DNA of 64,000 nucleotides from Leptolyngbya sp. FACHB-321 (GTDB lineage Bacteria; Cyanobacteriota; Cyanobacteriia; Leptolyngbyales; Leptolyngbyaceae), in contig NZ_JACJPI010000064.1 of the NCBI RefSeq assembly GCF_014695975.1, positions 186,001-250,000 of the forward strand, in the 5' to 3' direction. Under the pieces are notes generated by a model. It saw only the letters and a list, made by a program, of their open reading frames with translations, did no database searches and was not told the DNA's origin. This document shows, piece after piece, positions 1-7,557 of this stretch. Numbering within the stretch: position 1 is the stretch's first letter; every line of letters starts with the position of its first letter. The translations under genes were made by a program, and so were the position numbers.

Positions 1-1438
1 TGTTTGAAGTGAGTTGCAGCAGATACGCAGACTGGGCAGAACTGCTAAAAGATGCCTTCCCTTCGTTCAATTGAGGATGAGCGACTACTACATCATGGGC
101 AGATTTGCTAAATTCCCATAGGGTGTACTCAGGTGACAGATTGAGTTGAGAGACATCAATGGTAATTTGATGGGGTGAGTTTTGGTCATTGACTAACAAG
201 ACATAGACGTTACCAGTCTCATCTCTCGTTGTGATGGTGAGCGTATCTGAGCTAGTAGGAGTACTGAGGAGAACTGTTCTGCCGCCCTGAAGCGCTCTAG
301 TTGCCATGCGAAAGGCGTAGTAGCTTAAACGACGACGACCATCTGCATCGATTAGACCTTCAAAATCAGAGTTGCGTCCCCAGCCGTAGAGCGAAAAAAT
401 ATGACTGCCATAAACATAGGTATCTCCTGGTTGTGAGGCCCGAATCATATTTTTGATCAGATTGAGGGAGAAGTTCAGGCTGTTATACCCACCTGTGTAA
501 GTGCCCCATTCTCCCAGCCACAACGGCGATCGCGCATGAACCGTGCCTCGCATCCAAGTCCTGACTCGGCGCACGTATAATGAAATGTCGCGGTCATAAT
601 TGTGTACGTTAATCGTGTCGAAATAAGCGGGTACGGTCTTCAACGTATCAGCAGGCCACTGGCTGCCACCAATTGTTTTGGGTGCGTGAATGTGAAATTG
701 ACGTTCGGGTAAGTAAGTGCGATAGACATATGTGATCGCATCAGCGGCTACTCGCACCAACTCAAAGTAATCAGCCTGATTTCCACCCCATCCCTGTTGT
801 CGATTATCTGGTTCGTTGTGAATCTCAAAGTCATCAACGTGATAATCATTCCGTACATTGAGCCAGTATGCTGTTGCAAATACGTGCTCCCACCACTCGT
901 TCCAGTCGTCCTTGGTGCGCGGTGGGTTCAGTTGTAGTGCCCAATTTGGGCCCCAGCCCGGATCGCTATTGCGAATGGTCAGTACAGGACGAATATGATT
1001 TTGCTTAAGCGTTTCAAAAATGGTTCTGGCACTGCCCTGCCATAGCTCTGCCGGTGTACCAGAAAAGGCATAATCCGAGCCGCCCACGGGGTTTGTCATC
1101 ACTGCATCCCACTGTTCCCAAGGAATCACATCAGGATTGGCCTTGATTTGAGCGATCGTAGGGAGTCCGTAGGCTCCATCATCGTCCTCTCTTTCCCAGC
1201 GGGACATGCCGCCATAAAGCCGATACGTGTTGATTCCCAAATCCGCGATGTCTGCTCTATCGAAATTGAGGTTACCTTCGCAGGCCCCAATGTAACGGGT
1301 GCTAACTCCAGTCACTGTGTTGTAGATTGTGATTCCTGCTTTAAAGCTCGGTGAAAATGCTTGACCCGTGGAACTTAAGCCGATGCTAATCCAGCATCCC
1401 AAAACTAGACTGAATGCGAATTTTAGTAAACGGTTCAT
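1..1438 (-). CDS. Secreted glycoside hydrolase-like protein (3' end beyond window)
   Basis: The frame is open from an ATG at 1438 to the window edge, so the C-terminus is missing. The N-terminus (MNRLLKFAFSLVLGCW...) reads as a signal peptide ending near SSTGQA. A TIM-barrel hydrolase-like body follows. It has a likely acid/base glutamate in FEIHNEPDN and a second conserved glutamate in PLWLGEWGTYTGG, the pattern of clan-A glycosidases (GH5/GH39-like). The start overlaps the stop of the upstream methyltransferase gene as ATGA, so the two are probably translationally coupled. As the last visible gene of a glycan export operon it may trim or process the exported polymer. Substrate and exact GH family cannot be read from the sequence. 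Confidence 0.72.
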   Translation of the reverse strand, partial: MNRLLKFAFSLVLGCWISIGLSSTGQAFSPSFKAGITIYNTVTGVSTRYIGACEGNLNFDRADIADLGINTYRLYGGMSRWEREDDDGAYGLPTIAQIKANPDVIPWEQWDAVMTNPVGGSDYAFSGTPAELWQGSARTIFETLKQNHIRPVLTIRNSDPGWGPNWALQLNPPRTKDDWNEWWEHVFATAYWLNVRNDYHVDDFEIHNEPDNRQQGWGGNQADYFELVRVAADAITYVYRTYLPERQFHIHAPKTIGGSQWPADTLKTVPAYFDTINVHNYDRDISLYVRRVRTWMRGTVHARSPLWLGEWGTYTGGYNSLNFSLNLIKNMIRASQPGDTYVYGSHIFSLYGWGRNSDFEGLIDADGRRRLSYYAFRMATRALQGGRTVLLSTPTSSDTLTITTRDETGNVYVLLVNDQNSPHQITIDVSQLNLSPEYTLWEFSKSAHDVVVAHPQLNEGKASFSSSAQSAYLLQLTSN

Positions 1439-2607
1439 ACAGGCTTAAGCCGTTGGGCATCAGCGAGTTGATCAGCGTGACTACATAAAGTGCGCCAGCG
1501 CATCGGAGGGTTCAGCATCCCGGTTTGAGGTGCATCAGCGGAAATGGTCAGAGGATAACGGTGCCAATGAAAATCGTAAATTTGTTGCCAGTCGGGGCTA
1601 AAAATACCGGGGTTGATAAAATAATGGCCTTGAATTAGATCTAAGCGATCGATCTGCAATTGAAGACGATGTGGACCTTTCTGAGCATCAGGTAATATAT
1701 CCATTGCAACGTGAGTATCTAGATAAATATCGCCTGATGCGTTGCTCAGACTGAGATTGAAAATAGCCGCTTTTACCGGAGACTCAAGCTGATACTCCAA
1801 TTCTAGAGTGATTCCTTCACCACTATGAATTTCAGCAACCGGGAGACAAGTAAGATTTAGGATCTTGATCAACTGTGAGGGGTTATTCTCAGAAGCAATT
1901 GATTCTGCTTCGGAGACGGAGGATTGCTCTACACAGCGATTGAGGTAAATTTGAGGATGCACCAGGCTTTGGTTTGACCAAGTCGATCGCAGTGCTAGCT
2001 CTTGAAGCTTCGGGTAGCGGAACAGGCGATCTCGTCGCACAAAAATAAAGCTATTTTGGGCATACCAGGGTTCTACTCGGGGATGGTTCCAGATACGTTC
2101 CCGCAAAACATCAATTGCAATGTATCCCCGTTCCTCAAAGCGTTGAATCCAGTAATCCGGCCATTGTTCATTAATGTGATGAGTTCCGCCTTGATAGGGA
2201 ATTGCCGCCGAAAATAAGACTACATCACTGAGCCTAACTAGAGAATTCACAAAACTAGAGGCGCTTTCTTCGGGTAAATGCTCGGCAACTTCCAGAGACA
2301 TGGCTAGATCAAAGGCTTGATCCAATAACACAGGTTGAGACAGGTTCCAGGATACAAACTGATGGACAGGAATCTGAAGGTTTGCAGGCTCAACATAGCT
2401 ACCATCGATCCCTAAAACATCCTCAATTCCATGTTCCCGAAACATCGACAGCCAAGTGCCATCGCCACACCCAACATCGACTACCTGTTGTGGTTGAATC
2501 CAGTCCAGAATCATCGGCACAATCACCGCAGCAGACTGTCGGGAACCATCCCGCAGGGCTTCAAAAAATGCCTGATCATAAAGTTCCTGGACACTTTGTT
2601 CCGTCAT
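1435..2607 (-). CDS. SAM-dependent methyltransferase fused to a Wzt-type glycan-binding domain
   Basis: 390 residues. The N-terminal half is a class I methyltransferase: motif I VDVGCGDGTW at about residues 43-52, an acidic LGIDGS after strand 2, and SLEVAEHLPEE further on. From about residue 250 to the end the protein matches the C-terminal domain of the neighbouring ABC ATPase. Both share YD(F/Y)HWHxYPL (here residues 344-353), then a G(M/I)LxPPM(R/K)W tail. In the family this domain of Wzt binds the end of the exported polysaccharide. I infer that this enzyme methylates a sugar of the glycan, possibly as a terminating cap. It lies just after wzt (about 50 bp) and overlaps the hydrolase gene by 4 bp. 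Confidence 0.8.
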   Translation of the reverse strand: MTEQSVQELYDQAFFEALRDGSRQSAAVIVPMILDWIQPQQVVDVGCGDGTWLSMFREHGIEDVLGIDGSYVEPANLQIPVHQFVSWNLSQPVLLDQAFDLAMSLEVAEHLPEESASSFVNSLVRLSDVVLFSAAIPYQGGTHHINEQWPDYWIQRFEERGYIAIDVLRERIWNHPRVEPWYAQNSFIFVRRDRLFRYPKLQELALRSTWSNQSLVHPQIYLNRCVEQSSVSEAESIASENNPSQLIKILNLTCLPVAEIHSGEGITLELEYQLESPVKAAIFNLSLSNASGDIYLDTHVAMDILPDAQKGPHRLQLQIDRLDLIQGHYFINPGIFSPDWQQIYDFHWHRYPLTISADAPQTGMLNPPMRWRTLCSHADQLADAQRLKPV

Positions 2608-2658
2608 TGGAGTGATTCCCCTTCTAGTGCATTTGCCACTGGGTAGAAATGAGCTTGG

Positions 2659-3897
2659 TTACAATGCAACAACCTGAGCCGCCATTTCCCATTTCATAGG
2701 AGGACTTAAGATGCCTTGAGAAGGAATATCAGACTCAACCACTAATGGGTAGACATGCCAGTGATAGTCATAGGCATACGACCAATCTTCCTTAAACACT
2801 CCAACGTTGACAAAATACTGACTGCTACTTAGGTCGATGCGATCGCATAGGAGCCGAATTGTATGCTTACCTTCAAGCTGAGGAATTGGAATATTCATAC
2901 TGGCTGTATTCACATCCAAGCAAAGCGTTCCATCCTCCTGGCTAATGCTGACACAGAAGATAGCTGTATCCAAAGGTCGTGTAGTAAAACAATCAATTTC
3001 AACACAAAGGGCATCGCCGCTCATCAAGATGCCGTTGGGCAGCAACCGAACATCGGTAATTTCAACTTCCTGAGAACCAAAGCGATTTTCGTTTACCCGC
3101 AATTCAGTGCCCATGCGAGTCACCTGGGGAGGACGATGGGGGGTGCGTTGCTGGCTTTGCGATCGCATCTCCATCGTGTACTGTCCTGCTACCACAGTCG
3201 GTTCACCGTAGGCTTCAACAGTGCCATGTTTAAGCCAGAGGGCACGATCACACAACCGCTCTACCTGACTAACACTGTGGGATACCAGCACAATCGCGCA
3301 GCCCTGCTCTTTCATCTCCGCAATGCGGTTTAGGCACTTAGTCTGGAAGGACAAATCCCCTACGGACAAAAACTCATCTACCAACAGAATTTGCGGATTG
3401 GTATGCACCGCAACCGAGAAGGCAAGGCGCATCATCATTCCAGAGCTATAGGTACGGACTGGATTATCAATGAATCTTTCCAATTCAGCAAATTCTACAA
3501 TTTTATCAAATCGACGGGAAACTTCCTGTCGTGGCAACCCTGCTACAATAGCTGCCACGAATGCATTTTCGCGCCCGGTTAAATCTCCATGGAATCCAGC
3601 TCCTAAATCAAGGAGTGCACCAACCTGCCCTCGCATTTTGATACGCCCTTCCGTTGGATGGGCAACTTTGCCCAATAGTTGTAAAAGTGTAGACTTTCCA
3701 GCGCCATTGTGCCCAAGAATTCCCAGCATTTCCCCAGCTGCAACTTCAAAAGAAACTCCCCGCAAAGCCCAGAACTGATCCACTGCTTTTATGCATCGCA
3801 GCCCTGATAATGCTGCTTCCATAAAGGTTTGCGGTTTTTGAGAATGATACCGACTAAAACATTTTCCTAAATTTTCAACAAGAATGGCAGTTTGCAT
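2659..3897 (-). CDS. wzt: Polysaccharide ABC transporter ATPase with glycan-binding C-terminus (Wzt)
   Basis: 412 residues. The nucleotide-binding domain has Walker A GHNGAGKST (62-70), the signature region YSSGMMMRLAF (150-160), Walker B LLVDE (171-175) and the switch histidine in VLVSHS, as in the TagH/KpsT/Wzt family. The extra ~150 C-terminal residues form a Wzt_C-type beta-sandwich carrying YDYHWHVYPL (376-385). In the O9a system this type of domain recognises the modified end of the finished chain before export. Directly upstream and abutting is the permease gene. Together they should move an undecaprenyl-linked glycan across the inner membrane. Confidence 0.9.
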   Translation of the reverse strand: MQTAILVENLGKCFSRYHSQKPQTFMEAALSGLRCIKAVDQFWALRGVSFEVAAGEMLGILGHNGAGKSTLLQLLGKVAHPTEGRIKMRGQVGALLDLGAGFHGDLTGRENAFVAAIVAGLPRQEVSRRFDKIVEFAELERFIDNPVRTYSSGMMMRLAFSVAVHTNPQILLVDEFLSVGDLSFQTKCLNRIAEMKEQGCAIVLVSHSVSQVERLCDRALWLKHGTVEAYGEPTVVAGQYTMEMRSQSQQRTPHRPPQVTRMGTELRVNENRFGSQEVEITDVRLLPNGILMSGDALCVEIDCFTTRPLDTAIFCVSISQEDGTLCLDVNTASMNIPIPQLEGKHTIRLLCDRIDLSSSQYFVNVGVFKEDWSYAYDYHWHVYPLVVESDIPSQGILSPPMKWEMAAQVVAL

Positions 3898-4701
3898 TTA
3901 AATCTCCTCTACAAACCGAAGGCTTTGATGCTTGAAAAGTCGATATCCAATGGGTAACAACACCAAGGTAATGCCTGCGATAATTGCCATGGCTAGCCAA
4001 TCCGGTTGAACTCCCCAAATCAAAATTTGCCGATAGCAAGTAATGATATGAACGACAGGGTTCAGACCATAAACCTTCCAGTATTGGCCGGGAATGCTTG
4101 TCAGTTCATAAAAGACAGGGGTTAAGTAGAACAAGAATTGTAGCAAAACTCCTAAAGTATGCTGAGTGTCTCGAAAGGTTACATTGAGGGCTGCAAGAAA
4201 GTAGGCAAAAGTAACTGTTAAAGCAAATTGAAGCACATGAAGTATAGGCAGAATCAGAATCAGGGGCGTTAATCTGACCCCATCGAGTAACAGAAAAACG
4301 ATTAAGACAGGTAATGCCAGGATAAAATGAATTAAACCTGTAGTAACAATCACAACAGGCAAAATAGCTGTCGGAAAACTTGGCTGTCGAATCAATGCAC
4401 GACTATTGATAATGATTCCAGTAGCCTGAAATAGGGAATTTTGAAACCAATTCCAAGCCAACAATCCAACAAATATATAGGATGCATACTGGGGAATATC
4501 AATTTTGATAATGACCTGAAAAACAAAGACAAAAACCAACAGTTGCAAGAGGGGATTGACAAGGGTCCAAACCACTCCTAAAGCTGATCGTTTGTACATA
4601 AGTTTCATGTCACGATCAACCAGGGTTTGCAACAACTCGATAATGTGAGGTAGTTTCCAATGGTTGTAGCTGGGGCGTGTTGCTTCGGGAAACAGAGGCA
4701 T
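3898..4701 (-). CDS. wzm: Polysaccharide ABC transporter permease (Wzm)
   Basis: 267 residues, the usual size for ABC2-type permeases of the Wzm/TagG/KpsM group. The N-terminus carries the typical amphipathic region ending LMYKRSALGVVWTLVNPLL, followed by about six hydrophobic segments (including LLQLLVFVFVFQV and the final AIIAGITLVLLPIGYRLF). The stop directly abuts the start of wzt. This is the membrane channel half of the exporter. A 70-bp gap separates it from the upstream tandem glycosyltransferase gene, so it probably sits on the same transcript. Confidence 0.9.
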   Translation of the reverse strand: MPLFPEATRPSYNHWKLPHIIELLQTLVDRDMKLMYKRSALGVVWTLVNPLLQLLVFVFVFQVIIKIDIPQYASYIFVGLLAWNWFQNSLFQATGIIINSRALIRQPSFPTAILPVVIVTTGLIHFILALPVLIVFLLLDGVRLTPLILILPILHVLQFALTVTFAYFLAALNVTFRDTQHTLGVLLQFLFYLTPVFYELTSIPGQYWKVYGLNPVVHIITCYRQILIWGVQPDWLAMAIIAGITLVLLPIGYRLFKHQSLRFVEEI

Positions 4702-4771
4702 GATGGTATTCCATTAAGTAAGGGAGGGGCATAGGTCAGGCGCACAACACCTTCATTGCAAACCTCTGGCG

Positions 4772-7486
4772 TCAAACGGCAATGGTGTTTGTTTCAGCAA
4801 CCGTTTCGTTAGCAACTATTTCAGTAGAAGCTCCTTCAGTAAAAGATACTGTGGAAAGACGTTCTGTTAGGGGAATATAAGGTTGGCTATAACCCAACTG
4901 CTGAACTCGCCGATGCGATGCCCATAAAGACCAAGCACCAGCAAGATGTCCTAAAACTTCTAAGATGACTAGAGAAATGGGATAGCGGCTTTGCCCTTTC
5001 AGTTTATGAATAATCCGTCCAGCATGCCATTGGGGCAGGGTGACCAGCAGATGTTTGAGCGATCTCCAATCCTGCTCCTCCAGAATTAGCGTGAGATGGT
5101 AAGCGACATGACCTTTACTATAGTTATAGAGTTGACGGCGTAGGGCAGGCATATCCTGGCGGTGCTTATGCCAGACGAATGCTGTTGGTTCATAAGCGAT
5201 GGTGTAGCCAGCCTTCAAGATTTTGTAAAAGAAGTAAATATCTTCGCCGCTCCCTGATGGCATACCAGCTCCAAGAGCTTCGTCTAGCAAGCCGATCTGA
5301 GGATCTGCAAATAAACAAGCACGACAGGCAATGTTAGCGGTTCCACCCAGTAGCCAAGTTCGCACCACTTCTTTTGAAGAGAACCAGTCAGATCCACCCT
5401 CAAAACGCTCAAAACCTCGTCCTAGCCCTCCATCACCATAGCTTTCAAATAGACGCTGAGAGGCAGACTCCAGTTCGACGGGAAGGATGTTGCCTGTTAC
5501 AGCCATCACTTCAGGGCGGTCAAATGGAGTTAGCAGATTCTCTAGCCAAGCGGGAGGGACCGTGGTGTCATCATCTAACATCACCACAATTTCACCTCGG
5601 CTTGCAGCAATACCTGTGTTACGTGCATAATCTGCACCGGGGCGTGACTCGATCATAAGCTTCACTTGAGGAAATTCTGCCACGATGGATGCTGTTAAAT
5701 CAGATTGCGGGCGGTTGTCCACCACAATGATTTCAAAGGAACAGTCAGTATCCTGCTTCGTCACACCTCGTAAGCAGTTTCGTAAGTCATCAGGGCGATC
5801 ACAGGTACAAATCACGATGGATGCAGAGATCGCCTGGTCAATGATGGTTGGACGTAAGACAGCAGTATCTAGCAGTAACTTAGACCGCTCAGGCATAAAT
5901 CGTTGAGCCAGTGGAAGTTGAAGCCTTGCCCAGTAGTCAGCTTCACCCAGCTTCTGATCGGGATCAAAGAGTCGATATCCCAACTCACTAATAATGGCAT
6001 CCCTAAGTCTTGGTGCACTAATGATTTGTTGATGATTCCACACATAAATCTGACCAATTCCTGCTCCTTGCCAGGTTACAATCACCCTCGTTCTGTCATA
6101 GTCTACGGTATCTGTAAGGGCCTCAACGGGAAGGGTTAACTCCACCGTACGTACAGCAGTGCGATGTTGGCGATCTCCCTGTTCCTCCTGCATCCTCACA
6201 TAGGAAGACTGAAGATGGGGGGCAGGATTGGTTATTTCCTGCTCAATCTTCGCAGCAGCTTTCCGTGCCGAACCATAACCCAATATGCTGGCAATACTGC
6301 CGGACACCTCTGCAAAGGCCAAATCACGAGACAACCAGCTACGTCCCAATACCGCCGCAGCAAATTGACCCACGATTCGAGTTCGTGTCCACCAAAGTCC
6401 GATGCTCAAAGCGGTTTTACGCTCGTCCCTATAAAGCATTGCATTATGCAAAAGATACACTGTCCTGCTACCAACACGGCGGTAATGCGCTTGAAGGCTG
6501 GCATTATCTGTTACAACCTGATGTCGTACGATCGCCGCAGGTTCATAAACCAGCACGTGCCCATGCTTCAATACTCGACAGAACAAATCCAATGCCCCCG
6601 CTCCATTTAACGATGAATTCATCGTCAGAGATGGATCAAAATAGCCAATTTGTTCAAATACTGTTCGTCTAACAGCCATGTTCAAGTCTGTGCCCATCCA
6701 CCAAGGATGTGCCACTAGATCTCTAGGCAGAGGTTTCCCCTGCCCCGTGTGAAACCACTTGCGTTCACAGCCTAGAGCAAAGCCTCCATAGTTTTCAAAT
6801 CGGTACTGGGAGTCAGTATCTAAGGCTTCGGGGACGACCAGCCCGGTCACTACCATAACCTCAGGGCTTTCAGCAAAACGAGTCGCTAAGGTCTTGACCC
6901 ATTCTGAGTCAGCAACACTACGGTCATCAACATAGGCAATAATTTCACCTTTGGCTTCCAGTGCCGCCCGATTTCGAGCCCAGTTGAGACTAGGATGGGA
7001 TTCATGAACATAGTGAATGTGCGGATATTTGGTACGGATGAGTTCCGCTGTTGTGTTATCACTGGGCGCATAATCCACCACCATATAATCCACATTTGGA
7101 TAGTTAAGGTGGCTCAAAGCATCTAGACAGCGACGCAAATCCGTCAGGTGATCATGTGTGCAAATGGCTACCGTGACCGATGGCAGAGATGTTGAATAGG
7201 ACGGGAGTTGCAAATTTAATAGTTTTGACAAGCTTAATTCAGTTGTAGCCACATCATAACTAAGCTGAACCTGCAACGCTTGATGCAAAATTGACCAACG
7301 GTACTTTTCCAGAATCTCGTGGGCAATGGTTGTTGCCAAGCAACGACCATCGTGAACCGGAAGTTGAACAAAACCAAAGGGAACACCGTGCCACCTTACC
7401 AGAGCTTTGAGTTTTTGAAATCCTGTTAAGTTCTCAATGGTTTGGAGGGGGTGGCTCAACTCAATATCGATAAGCTTTATGGACAT
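4772..7486 (-). CDS. Tandem two-module GT2 glycosyltransferase (first module divergent)
   Basis: 904 residues made of two copies of a ~450-residue unit: a lead domain of ~90 residues, then a GT-A (GT2) domain. The lead domain is visible at residues 1-75 (IDIELSHPLQTIE...HGVPFGFV) and again at about 445-515 (VELTLPVEAL...GAGIGQIYV). The second GT2 module looks intact: CTCDRPDDL, VVDNRP, SRPGADYARN and the metal motif VMLDDDT. The first has CTHDHLTDL, VVDYAP, SHPSLNWARN and VDDRS at 186-190, so several positions conserved in its relatives are changed. It resembles the next gene over its whole length. It probably adds sugars to the glycan exported by Wzm/Wzt. Confidence 0.85.
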   Translation of the reverse strand: MSIKLIDIELSHPLQTIENLTGFQKLKALVRWHGVPFGFVQLPVHDGRCLATTIAHEILEKYRWSILHQALQVQLSYDVATTELSLSKLLNLQLPSYSTSLPSVTVAICTHDHLTDLRRCLDALSHLNYPNVDYMVVDYAPSDNTTAELIRTKYPHIHYVHESHPSLNWARNRAALEAKGEIIAYVDDRSVADSEWVKTLATRFAESPEVMVVTGLVVPEALDTDSQYRFENYGGFALGCERKWFHTGQGKPLPRDLVAHPWWMGTDLNMAVRRTVFEQIGYFDPSLTMNSSLNGAGALDLFCRVLKHGHVLVYEPAAIVRHQVVTDNASLQAHYRRVGSRTVYLLHNAMLYRDERKTALSIGLWWTRTRIVGQFAAAVLGRSWLSRDLAFAEVSGSIASILGYGSARKAAAKIEQEITNPAPHLQSSYVRMQEEQGDRQHRTAVRTVELTLPVEALTDTVDYDRTRVIVTWQGAGIGQIYVWNHQQIISAPRLRDAIISELGYRLFDPDQKLGEADYWARLQLPLAQRFMPERSKLLLDTAVLRPTIIDQAISASIVICTCDRPDDLRNCLRGVTKQDTDCSFEIIVVDNRPQSDLTASIVAEFPQVKLMIESRPGADYARNTGIAASRGEIVVMLDDDTTVPPAWLENLLTPFDRPEVMAVTGNILPVELESASQRLFESYGDGGLGRGFERFEGGSDWFSSKEVVRTWLLGGTANIACRACLFADPQIGLLDEALGAGMPSGSGEDIYFFYKILKAGYTIAYEPTAFVWHKHRQDMPALRRQLYNYSKGHVAYHLTLILEEQDWRSLKHLLVTLPQWHAGRIIHKLKGQSRYPISLVILEVLGHLAGAWSLWASHRRVQQLGYSQPYIPLTERLSTVSFTEGASTEIVANETVAETNTIAV

Positions 7487-7557
7487 GGGATAAACTCCGG
7501 GCTTGAAAGCGAAGGAACTAGTTCAATCAGCGTTATTTGGTTATGGTGCAGCAAGGG

